DNA of 59,052 nt from an uncultured Selenomonadales bacterium (GTDB lineage Bacteria > Bacillota > Negativicutes > Selenomonadales > Selenomonadaceae): the NCBI GenBank assembly GCA_947165295.1, contig CAMUZU010000012.1, positions 1 to 59,052 on the forward strand, given 5' to 3'. The translations under genes were made by a program, and so were the position numbers. Positions 1 to 8,037 of the stretch are shown here, in pieces; position 1 is the first letter of the stretch, and every line of letters begins with the position of its first letter. The notes under the pieces are model-generated. The model saw only the letters and a program-made list of their open reading frames with translations, was not told where the DNA came from and did not search any database.

Positions 1-66
1 GTCAAAGACGGTTACGGTCGAGTTCAACGCGCCTTTGAGATTAAAGACGTGCCGCTACGAAATTAA
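1..66 (+). CDS. C-terminal end of an unknown gene (partial)
   Basis: The first 66 bases read without interruption as 21 codons ending in LRN and a TAA stop. The upstream part lies outside the window, so no family can be named. The stop overlaps the stop of the convergent gene at 63-386: the shared TTAA supplies TAA on both strands. That tight convergent arrangement is the main reason to believe this short piece is real coding sequence. Confidence 0.45.
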   Translation, partial: VKDGYGRVQRAFEIKDVPLRN

Positions 67-386
67 TCTGCGCTCTTCGGTTCGACGGGCTTTGGCACCA
101 CGACTTTGGGCGGTTTGGCGGGCTTCGGTTCGACGGGCTTGGGCTCGTCTTCTTTTTTTGGCGGATTGTTGTTCTGCGGTTCGTCGGGGTCGGGCATGAC
201 CGTATCGCGGAACTTTGACCAAAAGTCCAGGTAACGTTGATCGAATTCGGGGCGAATCACCTTCACGCTTTGCCCGGTGACGAACATTTGATTATAACTT
301 GCGGCTTCGGCGGTCGAGAGGTCAACGATAAATATTGCGCTGACGACCGTCGCTGCCAATATTAAATTTTTCGCTAACCTTCTCAT
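63..386 (-). CDS. small secreted protein with a Pro/Lys-rich tail
   Basis: 107 residues. Residues 1-28 form a classical signal peptide: MRR, a hydrophobic core, then a cleavage-like AEA-AS. The mature part has a short folded-looking segment (about 30-65) followed by a low-complexity tail of repeated KPxEPKP units (about 70-105) that resembles a periplasm- or wall-spanning linker. An AAGGAA ribosome site lies about 10 bases before the ATG. It sits 26 bp downstream of the other small secreted gene at 413-718, so the two are probably co-transcribed. I do not recognise a family. The tail recalls TonB-like proline spacers, but there is no TonB domain. Confidence 0.7.
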   Translation of the reverse strand: MRRLAKNLILAATVVSAIFIVDLSTAEAASYNQMFVTGQSVKVIRPEFDQRYLDFWSKFRDTVMPDPDEPQNNNPPKKEDEPKPVEPKPAKPPKVVVPKPVEPKSAD

Positions 387-412
387 CGGAATTCATTCCT
401 TGTGGAAATTTT

Positions 413-718
413 TTATCTGTACGGCGCACGCGGGATAAATCTTCCGCGCCTGTCGTGACTTGGCTTCGGTCTGCTTGGGATAAAACGCGGCGTCGGTCTT
501 GTCGGCGTTCGCGGCGGCCAAACTTTCGCGGGTCTGTCCGAATGTCCGCCAATGTTTATCGGCGGGATAAACGGTCTGCGAAGTCTCGGCGGGCGCATGT
601 CTCGCAGTTCGACGAAAGTTTTTGTGTCGACGGTCAAGCTTGCCGCGTCGGCCGCGCCGCCGAACATTATAATCGCAACGGTTGAGATTGTCGCTAAGAA
701 TTTGGCGGCTTTTTTCAT
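413..718 (-). CDS. small secreted Arg/Pro-rich protein
   Basis: 101 residues from the ATG at 718. That start was chosen because it opens a signal peptide (MKKAAKFLATISTVAIIMFGG, cleavage near ADA-AS) and follows a GGAG site; the frame is open further upstream, but the extra residues look random. The mature protein is very basic and proline-rich, with repeated RPxPRFIPxRP-like motifs, so it may bind nucleic acid, LPS or peptidoglycan by charge. No known family is recognised. It lies upstream of, and in line with, the gene at 63-386. Confidence 0.65.
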   Translation of the reverse strand: MKKAAKFLATISTVAIIMFGGAADAASLTVDTKTFVELRDMRPPRLRRPFIPPINIGGHSDRPAKVWPPRTPTRPTPRFIPSRPKPSHDRRGRFIPRAPYR

Positions 719-741
719 TTGTGCGCGTCTCCAAAACGGCG

Positions 742-774
742 AAAAACGGAAAGTCGGCGTTTGGCTGACTTCCC
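742..774 (-). terminator. intrinsic terminator after the 32-residue peptide gene
   Basis: On the minus strand an 11-bp stem with one mismatch and a short loop (748-774) is followed by five T (742-746). It lies between the small peptide gene at 871-969 and the secreted gene starting at 718, so it could end the peptide transcript or attenuate read-through into the next genes. Confidence 0.55.
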
Positions 775-870
775 GCTGTTTGTTTTGCTTACGAAATTGA
801 CTTGTCATCGGGTCGGGGAGTTGCCGGCTCCCCGCAAAGATATTTAACGTGAGCCACTGCATTAACAAGT

Positions 871-969
871 TTACGCAACTTCCCGAATCAGGAAGACTGC
901 CAAAAGGCCGCCGACAATTTCTTTCGGAAGACCGAGGACAAGTCCAATAAGTGCCAGAATCAACAACAT
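871..969 (-). CDS. 32-residue hydrophobic peptide (toxin-like or membrane micropeptide)
   Basis: ATG at 969, TAA at 871-873. The product starts MLLILALIGLVLGLPKEIVG and continues GLLAVFLIREVA: two short hydrophobic stretches around a PKE turn, enough for one or two membrane passes. Support for expression: a GGAAGGAG ribosome site just upstream and a promoter at 1022-1050 (ATGACA, 17-bp spacer, TAAAAT). A GC-rich stem (815-833) and an intrinsic terminator (742-774) lie downstream. Size and composition resemble type I toxin peptides or small membrane regulators; no family match can be claimed. Confidence 0.55.
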   Translation of the reverse strand: MLLILALIGLVLGLPKEIVGGLLAVFLIREVA

Positions 970-1021
970 TTGAACCGTCTCCTTCCGTGTCGAACAAACT
1001 TACAGCCTTGATGTTGAAACG

Positions 1022-1050
1022 ATTTTACAAACTTCGCCCGTGTTTGTCAT
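1022..1050 (-). promoter_or_regulatory. sigma-70 type promoter for the 32-residue peptide
   Basis: On the minus strand, -35 ATGACA (1045-1050), 17-bp spacer, -10 TAAAAT (1022-1027), each 5 of 6 to consensus. The expected start near 1014 gives a leader of about 45 nt to the ATG at 969. Confidence 0.5.
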
Positions 1051-1180
1051 TAGCTGTGGATTAAATTTTGTCTGCGGCAAATGTCCCGTCACGGCGCGCT
1101 TTAACGGCGATAAAGTGCTTTATCTTCGGCAAGAAAACAAACATTTTCAACTCAACGGCGGAGTCATTCGGCAAGGTTTC

Positions 1181-1409
1181 AGTTCGTCGCGCCCGAAGTC
1201 AATCACGGTTTGCATGTGCCGTTGACGGTGTTGTCGTCGGCATTGTCTGCGGCAAGTTCATGAAGTTTAATCGTCGGCGAAACACACGCGATAATCGGCA
1301 GAGTCGTCAAAGTTCGTCGCGCCCGAAGTCAATCACGTTTTGCATGTGCCGTTGACGGCATTGTCTGCGGCAAGTTCATGAAGTTTAATCGTCGGCGAAG
1401 CACACGCGA
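1181..1409. repeat. tandem direct repeat, period about 130 bp
   Basis: The block 1181-1291 recurs at 1311-1409, opening with AGTTCGTCGCGCCCGAAGTC and ending with GTCGGCGAA(A/G)CACACGCGA. The second copy lacks a 13-bp piece after GTTGACGG. The surrounding 980-1670 stretch contains no convincing gene: short frames there have no ribosome site and no protein-like composition. Confidence 0.75.
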
Positions 1410-1674
1410 ATTTTCTTCGTCACACGCGGCGAACGTCGACATTTGACGCTCGTCGAACCTGCGCGACGATCGAATCCGAATTTGCCGTTGAACAAGACAA
1501 TTTCGTCGCACGAAAAGCTTGTGCGAAAGTCGTCTTGATGCACGACAAGCGACGTTAATATACGCAAATTGACCGCTTAGTCAAGATGTGTCGAATTCAC
1601 GAACGCAACGTTAAAGTTCCGTTAAAAAAGCGCACGGCAACAAGCTTTGACGCGGGCGCGAAGATTGACGGCTA

Positions 1675-1702
1675 TTGACACGACAGGGAAGTTGGTTATA
1701 AA
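1675..1702 (+). promoter_or_regulatory. strong sigma-70 promoter
   Basis: TTGACA (1675-1680), 16-bp spacer, TATAAA (1697-1702). Transcription should start near 1709. It faces the structured region at 1709-1937 and, beyond it, the large secreted-protein gene at 2109. Confidence 0.7.
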
Positions 1703-1708
1703 ATTGCC

Positions 1709-1937
1709 GCATTCAAGGGTACAAAAGTGCCTTTGACGCGCCGACACGGCCGACGAATTGATCAATCGTTCGCCTTGTCGAAGGACTCAGAGAGTTGAGT
1801 CCGACCGCTCCCATACAAGCCCTACCCGTGTTAATCTCGGTGCAGGATTTGATATTTCGACGCACGAAGTTTGAGCGGCTCGGAAATAAGGAGGTGACCA
1901 ATTAAAGCGTGATCGGCCGGTTTCGCTTCCTTTTTTT
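1709..1937 (+). ncRNA. candidate structured RNA of about 230 nt, class unknown
   Basis: A strong promoter and an intrinsic terminator bracket a stretch with successive stem-loops: AAGGGTAC/GTGCCTTT; CGACA.GGC...GCC.TGTCG; GGACTCA/TGAGTCC; and a long arm closed by CCGCTC/GAGCGG with an inner GTGC/GCAC. No open frame with a usable start is present. It could be a free small RNA or a leader that controls the downstream gene by premature termination. I compared it mentally with tmRNA, RNase P, SRP RNA and common riboswitch cores and saw no match; a 6S-like RNA cannot be excluded. Confidence 0.45.
1905..1937 (+). terminator. intrinsic terminator of the candidate RNA
   Basis: Stem AAGCG...CGCTT with inner wobble pairs around a GGCC loop (1905-1928), then CC and seven T (1931-1937). 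It lies 171 bp before the ATG at 2109, so read-through would be needed for the upstream promoter to serve that gene. Confidence 0.55.
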
Positions 1938-2108
1938 GCGAACCGTCAAAAAGGCGTCGTAAAACAATGTGCCCGCGTTTCCTTGCCCGTCGCGGCGTGA
2001 GGAACCGATTCAAGAGCGCGGCACAAGGCGGATGTCTTCGGTGTAGGGAAACGACATTCGGACTGCGACAGGTTTTATAACAAATTTTCTTTTGGAGGCA
2101 AATTCACT

Positions 2109-5100
2109 ATGACAGATACGTTTTTTGATCTGCAACGTTTCGCCGTGCTTGTCGGCGGCCAGAGCAGCTTCATTTGGCAGGACGGCGAACTTTTCGGCGC
2201 CGGTGCCAGCGCGGCTGTCGGCACGTCGAGCAACCCCGCTTACCTCGTTGCCAAAGACGGCGTTGCCGAAGCGGGCACGGGCACGGATGTTTATCTCAGC
2301 GGTGAAAAATCCTACTCGTTCTCTCTCGACGGCAAAGACGGCTGGTCGGCAAAACTCGGCAAAGACAACGTCGCACACGTGACCAACGGCGCAAGCGGCA
2401 TTGCTCTTGCGGGCTTGACGGGCTCGGATGCGGCTGTTTTGACAATCACCGGCGAATTCGCCGAAGACATTGGCGCGGACGTCACGACCACTGCGGAAAC
2501 CAAAGCAAGCCTCGCCGCCGACGGCACGTTGACTTTCGGCAAAGCTGTCGAAGGCGCGGCAATCAACCTCGGCGCGGGTGAAATTGCTGTTCTCAACAAA
2601 GGCGGCAACGATGTTGTCCTCAACAACGGCGCATTCAACGGCATTGACATCACAAAGAAAGCCACTTTGACTTCAAGCGACGGCACGGTTGCGCAAATCG
2701 TCACGGGCAACAACTCGATCACCATGTCCAACGGAAATATTGTGGACGTCAAAGCCGACAAAGACACCAACGCAACAATCGGCTCCGACCAAGTCATCGG
2801 CGGCGCAAAAGGCGTTACCATCAAAACTGCAGTCGGTTTCAACGTTCCTACTACCATCAACGGCACGACTTGGGACGAAATTACGGGCGGCGTCAGTTCG
2901 GTTGCGTTTGATTCGCTCGGCTCGGCGAAAATCGAAAACACGGGCGCAGTCGTCGTCACGGGTCAAGCAGGCGCAGTTGCCACGATTCAGAACCTCGACA
3001 CTGCGGGCGCAACCGTCAACGGCGTCAAAGTTGCCATGACGGAGCTTAACGAAGCCGAATCTGCCAACGTTGGTTTTGCGCTTGAAAACGGCGGCGTTTC
3101 TTCCGTCGACGTGAGCAAAGCTCTCGGAACAAACCTCGTCGCCTCGGGCGACCAATTGTTTGTCGTCAAAGCGGGCAACGCCGAACACATCGTTTCGACC
3201 GACGCAAGCTCCGTCACTTTCAACGCGACGGGCTCGCAAATCAATCTCGCTGTCGAAAAAGAAAAATCTTACGCTGCGGCGGGCGGCGGCAACGCACAGT
3301 TCCTCTTCGCGGAAAATGCAACGAACGTTTCGCTCAACAACACGACGGTTCAACTCGGCACGGCTGAAGGCGTCACCGCAACCGCCTCCGACGCGACCGC
3401 AGGCATCGAAAACCTCAACGGTCTCGACGTTGGCAGCAAAGTCAGCGTTGCGGGCGACTCCGACGGCTTCACCGCTGCATTTGACGCTGTCGAAGGCAAC
3501 GACGCGGTTGTCTTTGAAGTCAACAACGCTTCGATTCGTGCGGCGGGCATTGAAGGTCAGCAAGTCCAAATTTCCGTCAACGGCGCGGGCACCGAGGCTC
3601 TTGTCACCGGCATGAACACCACCGATCAAGTTTCCGTCGGCGGCACGGGCATTATTTATCACTTCAAAGATGCTACGAGCGACAACGCAGTCACCGCAAG
3701 CGCGGGCGAAGGCATGTACGTCACGCTCGACAGCACCGGCGGCATTGCGGACGCAATGGACGATGCCAACTACAAGAAACTCAAAGAAAACGACCAAGCC
3801 AAATGGGACGACATCGCTTCAATCGGCAACGACCAATACGTTCCCACCGTCACGGGCGACACCGTTCCCGCGAACCGTTCGGACGTTTACAATCAATTCT
3901 ACAACCTCAACACTTCCGACGCGGGTCAATCCACGCTTGCGGTCTTCTCCAATGAAGATTCGATCACGTTTGACACGGTTGCCAACCCGAACGGCATTAC
4001 CTTCACCGGCCGCGACAACACCAAGACGCTTGCCGAAAACGGTCATGTCACTTTGACGGCGGGCGCGGCAGTCGGCGCGGCTCCGATTAACATTCAGCGC
4101 AACGAAAGCGCGGCGGTTGTCGACGTTGTTGTCGACCTTCGCAACGCAACGCTTCCTTCCACGGTTGCAGTCGGCACGCTCGAAGACACGGTCAACGGCA
4201 ACGTCACCGCTTCGCACGCGATTTTCCTGAGCAACGCAGGCCCCGGCTACGTCGAAATCGGCAACTACGCCACGGGTCAAAACCAGATCTTCGCAGGCAC
4301 GGGCGGCGCGCAGATTCGTCACGACGGTCAACGTGCGACAATCGTCGGCAACACCGGCATTGACACCATCTGGGCAGGCAAGTACGACATCGTTGCAGGC
4401 GGCACGGGCGGCGACCAATTCTATGACAGCGCGGACTACACCATCACCGACTACAACGCGGCTGAAGGCGACGCTCTTATCGCGACGCGCTTGCACGGCA
4501 TTGAAGAAATCAACAAGAACAACATCAAGTACAACTACGACGCGGGCAACGAAGTCAGCTTCGGCGAAAGCCGCAACAGCTTCACAATCGGTCAAGACCA
4601 GAACGCGGCGCTCAACTTGAACGTTGCCATCATGGACACCGACGCTCGCATCATTGACAGCCGCAGTGTTGTCCTCGCGGGCGCAAACGGCGGCGCGGCG
4701 GACGCTTCAAGCCTCACTTCGGGCGCGCTCATCATTGCCGACGAATCCCGCAACGGCAATGCAGGCGACGCAGTTGTCGGTTCGGCTTACGCTGATGAAA
4801 TTTACATCGGTGCCAACGACGCGGTCAACGCGGGTGAGGGCAACGACTACATCACAATCGGCTCAATCTCCTCGACTTCGGGCGACGCCGGCGCAACCGT
4901 GTTCATGGGCGCGGGCAAAAACACCGTTTCGGGCTGGAGCTTCGGCTTCGACAAGAACGCGGGCAACACCCAACTTATCGCGGCGGAAGGCTTCGTCGGC
5001 TCGTTCGACAACGACCGCCTCTTGGTCACCGACGCCAACGGTTCGATGCTCTTTGACGATTCGGCAAAGACTTCCTATCACGGCGAATATGACGTTATCG

Positions 5101-6386
5101 TCAACGACACCAAGTACATGGCGATTCGTACCAACGACAGCAACAACGACAACCCCAACAGCTACGGCGATGTTACTTCCAACGACGACCTTGCCGACAT
5201 CTACATTGCTGAACGCGAAGGCGTTCTCTTGTTCGGCTCGGGTGTTACCGAAAACCTCGGCCTTGTTGACTTGACCAGCACCAAATACCAGAACATCTCC
5301 CGCGTGGTTCTTGCCAACAACAGCAAGGCCGTTGTCCTCGGTTCCGACCAGCGTGAAAGCGTTGCTCTCGGCGGCGACGCTGCTGCAGGCGCGAACAAGT
5401 ATGTCGACCTCGGCGCAGGCAACGACGTCATCATCTCCGGCGGCGACGGCACTGTCAGCGCAGGCCACGCGCTCTTCTTCGGCGTTGGCGACGGTCGCGA
5501 CACAATCCGCGGCTTCAGTCATTACCTCGGCGTTGACGCAGACCCCGACAAAGAGTATGCCGACATTCTCGTCCTTGACAACTACGAAGGCCTCTACACC
5601 GGCACGGGCGAAGACGGCGGCGCACGCATTGAATTCGTCACCGGCGGCGACGACAGCCGCGTCTTCCTGTACGAAGATGCAGGCATCAGCACCGACAACA
5701 TCTATCAGGTCAGAGTTAATCTGGAAACCAAACTCACCAAGATTGGTAACTCCAACGGCTCGAACGTCTTCACTTACAGCGACAAAGTTGACTACTACGT
5801 CGGTAGCTCCGCCGAAAACGCGGCAGATACCCTCGTCGTCGGCAACGATGTCGCCAACGTCAACATCTGGCTCGACGGCTCCAAAGGCGACGAAGCTGAC
5901 TTCCGCGACGAATACTATCGCGGCATTGCAGTCGTCGACGCGGGCGCGGAAACCAACACCAACGTCATGATTGCGGGCAACAGCCGCAACAACACGCTTA
6001 TCGCGGGCGGCGCAGGCACCTACAACGCTCTTTGGGGCGGCACGGGCGACAACGAGCTTATCGGCTCCACGGCCGGCGAAGACGTGTTCTTCTATGTCCG
6101 CAACGCAGGCGCCTACCTCCACGGCGACGACGAAGACATTACGGCCGTCGGCGGCAACGACCAAGTCTACAACTACGAAATTGACAACAACGACCTCGTC
6201 TGGCTCGGTGACACCAAACTCAGCGACATCACCAAGACCACAATCGAAGACAACGCCGTCACAATCGAGTTCAACACGGGCGGCAGCTTGACCGTCAACG
6301 GCACAAGCGATGTTCGCTTCGCTGTCGATGGCGGCACCGCGTCTTACGTTGCCAACAAGGAAAGCAAGACCTGGACTCAGGAGTAA
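2109..6386 (+). CDS. large RTX-like secreted or surface protein, FDLQRFA N-terminus
   Basis: 1425 residues. The start follows TTTTGGAGGC with good spacing. The N-terminus MTDTFFDLQRFA has no Sec signal peptide. The body is Ala/Gly/Asn/Asp/Thr-rich, acidic, and I saw no cysteine in it, which is typical of exported repeat proteins. RTX-like glycine/aspartate motifs appear near residues 764 (GGTGGDQF), 909 (GEGNDYITIG), 1097 (GAGNDVIISGGDG) and 1309 (GGTGDNELIG), consistent with calcium-bound beta-roll folds and type I secretion through a C-terminal signal. Residues 1-700 are beta-rich adhesin-like repeats. I recall FDLQRFA-like openings on other large Negativicute proteins, but cannot verify that here. 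No ABC exporter is in the window. Likely roles are surface layer, adhesin or biofilm matrix; a toxin is less likely, as no enzymatic domain is seen. Confidence 0.85.
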   Translation: MTDTFFDLQRFAVLVGGQSSFIWQDGELFGAGASAAVGTSSNPAYLVAKDGVAEAGTGTDVYLSGEKSYSFSLDGKDGWSAKLGKDNVAHVTNGASGIALAGLTGSDAAVLTITGEFAEDIGADVTTTAETKASLAADGTLTFGKAVEGAAINLGAGEIAVLNKGGNDVVLNNGAFNGIDITKKATLTSSDGTVAQIVTGNNSITMSNGNIVDVKADKDTNATIGSDQVIGGAKGVTIKTAVGFNVPTTINGTTWDEITGGVSSVAFDSLGSAKIENTGAVVVTGQAGAVATIQNLDTAGATVNGVKVAMTELNEAESANVGFALENGGVSSVDVSKALGTNLVASGDQLFVVKAGNAEHIVSTDASSVTFNATGSQINLAVEKEKSYAAAGGGNAQFLFAENATNVSLNNTTVQLGTAEGVTATASDATAGIENLNGLDVGSKVSVAGDSDGFTAAFDAVEGNDAVVFEVNNASIRAAGIEGQQVQISVNGAGTEALVTGMNTTDQVSVGGTGIIYHFKDATSDNAVTASAGEGMYVTLDSTGGIADAMDDANYKKLKENDQAKWDDIASIGNDQYVPTVTGDTVPANRSDVYNQFYNLNTSDAGQSTLAVFSNEDSITFDTVANPNGITFTGRDNTKTLAENGHVTLTAGAAVGAAPINIQRNESAAVVDVVVDLRNATLPSTVAVGTLEDTVNGNVTASHAIFLSNAGPGYVEIGNYATGQNQIFAGTGGAQIRHDGQRATIVGNTGIDTIWAGKYDIVAGGTGGDQFYDSADYTITDYNAAEGDALIATRLHGIEEINKNNIKYNYDAGNEVSFGESRNSFTIGQDQNAALNLNVAIMDTDARIIDSRSVVLAGANGGAADASSLTSGALIIADESRNGNAGDAVVGSAYADEIYIGANDAVNAGEGNDYITIGSISSTSGDAGATVFMGAGKNTVSGWSFGFDKNAGNTQLIAAEGFVGSFDNDRLLVTDANGSMLFDDSAKTSYHGEYDVIVNDTKYMAIRTNDSNNDNPNSYGDVTSNDDLADIYIAEREGVLLFGSGVTENLGLVDLTSTKYQNISRVVLANNSKAVVLGSDQRESVALGGDAAAGANKYVDLGAGNDVIISGGDGTVSAGHALFFGVGDGRDTIRGFSHYLGVDADPDKEYADILVLDNYEGLYTGTGEDGGARIEFVTGGDDSRVFLYEDAGISTDNIYQVRVNLETKLTKIGNSNGSNVFTYSDKVDYYVGSSAENAADTLVVGNDVANVNIWLDGSKGDEADFRDEYYRGIAVVDAGAETNTNVMIAGNSRNNTLIAGGAGTYNALWGGTGDNELIGSTAGEDVFFYVRNAGAYLHGDDEDITAVGGNDQVYNYEIDNNDLVWLGDTKLSDITKTTIEDNAVTIEFNTGGSLTVNGTSDVRFAVDGGTASYVANKESKTWTQE

Positions 6387-6411
6387 TCCTCGACGCACGA
6401 ACCACTTTTCG

Positions 6412-6584
6412 GGACGAGAATTCCGCTTGAGATTCTTCCCCAAATTTTAAGCGGCTCCCTCGTCCTGCGGATTTAACCCATTTGCAAAGCGCGTGCCGAA
6501 TCGAACCCGCGGCGTGCGCTCGGCAGCCAAAAGAAAACCTACACATGTACGGGAGCCTCTCCGCGTGAGGGGCTCTATTTTTTT
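6412..6584 (+). terminator. terminator region after the RTX-like gene
   Basis: Two structures. A long imperfect hairpin closes GGACGAG (6412-6418) with CTCGTCC (6459-6465) and has an inner CCGCTT/AAGCGG, but no T-run. A strong intrinsic terminator follows: GAGCCTCTC/GAGGGGCTC (6553-6575), then TATTTTTTT (6576-6584). The T-run ends two bases before the ribosome site of the next gene, so that gene needs its own promoter or partial read-through. Confidence 0.8.
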
Positions 6585-6601
6585 GCAAGGAGGAACTCGC
6601 G

Positions 6602-7447
6602 TTGAACAAATTCAAAGCGCACGCAAACAACGTCGCCTTGCCGCACACAATCTTCAGCCTGCCGTTCGCGTTGACAAGCGCATTCATGGCGACAAACGGT
6701 CACCCCGACGCGTGGACGGTCGTACTGATTTTGCTGGCGATAACGTCGGCTCGTTGGGCGGCAATCGCAATCGACAACCTCGCCGATTTGAAGTACGACA
6801 AACTTCAACCGCGCCTGTCGTATCGGGCAATGGTTCGCGGCGAAATTTCCAAAGGCGAAGCGTTAATCTTCGTCGCGCTGTGCATGGTCGTTTTGATTGT
6901 GACGGTCGCGCAACTGCCGCCGATATGTTTGAAGTTGTTGCCCGTCGCGGCGATACCTTTCGTCGTGTACCCGTTCACGAAACGATTTACGCCGTGGTGT
7001 CACCTGTTCTTGGGACTGGCAATCGCAATGGCTCCGGCCGGCGCGTGGGTCGCCCTCACCGAAGAAATTTCGTTGCCAATGGTGATTTTGTGCATTGCCG
7101 TCGCGTTGTGGATTGGTGCCTTCGATGCGGTTTACGGCGCACAGGACGAACGCTTCGACAAGTCGCAGAAACTTCACTCGCTGGCGACGCGTTACGGTCA
7201 AGCGGGCGCGCTGGCAATTGCGAAACTTTTGCACGTCGTGTCAATCGTCTGCTTCGTGGCGGTCGGACTGTTGCTCGACATGGGCGGACTTTATTTCGTC
7301 GGAGTTTTCGTCGCCGCAGTTGCATTGATTTATCAGCACGCGATTGTTCAACCCGGCGATTATCGCGAAGTAACTCAGGCATATTTCATGCGAAACGGCA
7401 TTGTCTCCGTCGCAATCTTCGTATTCACGTGGCTAAGCTACGATTGA
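6602..7447 (+). CDS. UbiA-family prenyltransferase
   Basis: 281 residues with a TTG start, chosen because AAGGAGG ends 8 bases upstream and the protein aligns from its first residues with UbiA enzymes. It is an integral membrane protein with about eight helices. The two Asp-rich motifs of the family are present: NLADLKYD near residue 59 and DAVYGAQDERFD near residue 175, which bind Mg-prenyl diphosphate. The family transfers a polyprenyl chain to an aromatic acceptor in quinone biosynthesis. The sequence resembles 4-hydroxybenzoate prenyltransferase-like members, including MqnP of the futalosine menaquinone route. Which acceptor is used cannot be told, and no other menaquinone gene is in the window. 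Confidence 0.85.
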   Translation: MNKFKAHANNVALPHTIFSLPFALTSAFMATNGHPDAWTVVLILLAITSARWAAIAIDNLADLKYDKLQPRLSYRAMVRGEISKGEALIFVALCMVVLIVTVAQLPPICLKLLPVAAIPFVVYPFTKRFTPWCHLFLGLAIAMAPAGAWVALTEEISLPMVILCIAVALWIGAFDAVYGAQDERFDKSQKLHSLATRYGQAGALAIAKLLHVVSIVCFVAVGLLLDMGGLYFVGVFVAAVALIYQHAIVQPGDYREVTQAYFMRNGIVSVAIFVFTWLSYD

Positions 7448-7462
7448 CTTCAAGATATTTTC

Positions 7463-7485
7463 AGCCGTCTTCGGGCGGCTTTTTT
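7463..7485 (+). terminator. intrinsic terminator after the prenyltransferase
   Basis: AGCCG (7463-7467), short loop, CGGCT (7476-7480), then five T. It sits 15 bp after the stop. Confidence 0.8.
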
Positions 7486-7608
7486 CGTTGGAGCGCGATT
7501 AATTTTTGATTAAGTTTCGTTTTCGCCTTATGGACAAGCCCGAAATTATCGATTAAAATAACGACACAGCAAAAAGCTTTCAGTCTTATTTCAGAGGAGT
7601 GGTGCCAC

Positions 7609-7857
7609 ATGAAAAACAAAATCACGGTCAACAAACTCAACGAGAAACTTCACTTTTATCTTATCTCGAACGGCAAGCGTTACTACTTGTTCACGCAGGA
7701 CTTTTCCAAGGGCGTCTATCAGTTTTTCAAAAGCGGGCGTTCCGAAGCCGAATTGCACAAGTACAACCTGTGGCGCAAAAATCCCCGTTTGGACAAGACG
7801 ATCGAAAAAATCCCGATGTACATGCGCTACGTGCTCAAAGAGGACAACGCCGCGTGA
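7609..7857 (+). CDS. small conserved-looking protein, unknown function
   Basis: 82 residues beginning MKNKITVNKLNEKLHFYLIS, basic and aromatic-rich, with no signal peptide or membrane segment. An AGAGGAG site lies 9 bases before the ATG, and an intrinsic terminator follows at 7881-7908, so it is a single-gene unit. The strand pattern KxHFYLISNGKRYYLFTQ looks like a small beta-rich domain. I do not recognise a family and assign no function. Confidence 0.7.
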   Translation: MKNKITVNKLNEKLHFYLISNGKRYYLFTQDFSKGVYQFFKSGRSEAELHKYNLWRKNPRLDKTIEKIPMYMRYVLKEDNAA

Positions 7858-7880
7858 CGACAACTTAACCGAAAAAAATC

Positions 7881-7908
7881 GCCCCCGTCAATCGACGAGG
7901 GTTTTTTT
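7881..7908 (+). terminator. intrinsic terminator
   Basis: CCCCCGTC/GACGAGGG stem with one mismatch (about 7882-7901), then seven T. It ends the 82-residue gene. Triple-hairpin element a begins 25 bp further on. Confidence 0.8.
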
Positions 7909-7932
7909 GTTGCCCGAAACGCAATCGAATAT

Positions 7933-8035
7933 CCGGCCGTCATGGATGACGGCCGCAACGCTTGCGCGTGATACAGGATGTATCACAGCAAGCGCAGTTT
8001 CTTTGGTTACTTTCTTTGCTGCCAAAGAAAGTAAC
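7933..8035 (+). repeat. triple-hairpin element, copy a
   Basis: Three consecutive stems: a GC palindrome CGGCCGTCA/TGACGGCCG with loop TGGA; GATAC/GTATC with loop AGGAT inside a longer stem; and GTTACTTTCTTT/AAAGAAAGTAAC. It is flanked by the 8-bp direct repeat GCAATCGA (7921-7928 and 8041-8048). The right copy is the last codons of the adjacent GT9 gene, whose stop codon lies 3 bp from the element. Confidence 0.9.
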
Positions 8036-8037
8036 GT

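Noticed and set aside
1672-1700. ATTGACACGACAGGGAAG as a tmRNA 5' end
   Set aside because: The bases form a -35/-10 promoter, and no tag-peptide frame or tRNA-like end follows.
4863-6443. 526-codon open frame antisense to the RTX-like gene (and others at 2673-3797, 3819-4595)
   Set aside because: G/C-rich third positions of the repetitive gene remove stops on the opposite strand. There is no ribosome site, the composition is odd (Val/Asp/Ala/Cys runs), and the sense gene is convincing.
6493-7509. 338-codon plus-strand frame covering the prenyltransferase
   Set aside because: Shifted reading of a clear UbiA gene; very Arg-rich and without family resemblance.
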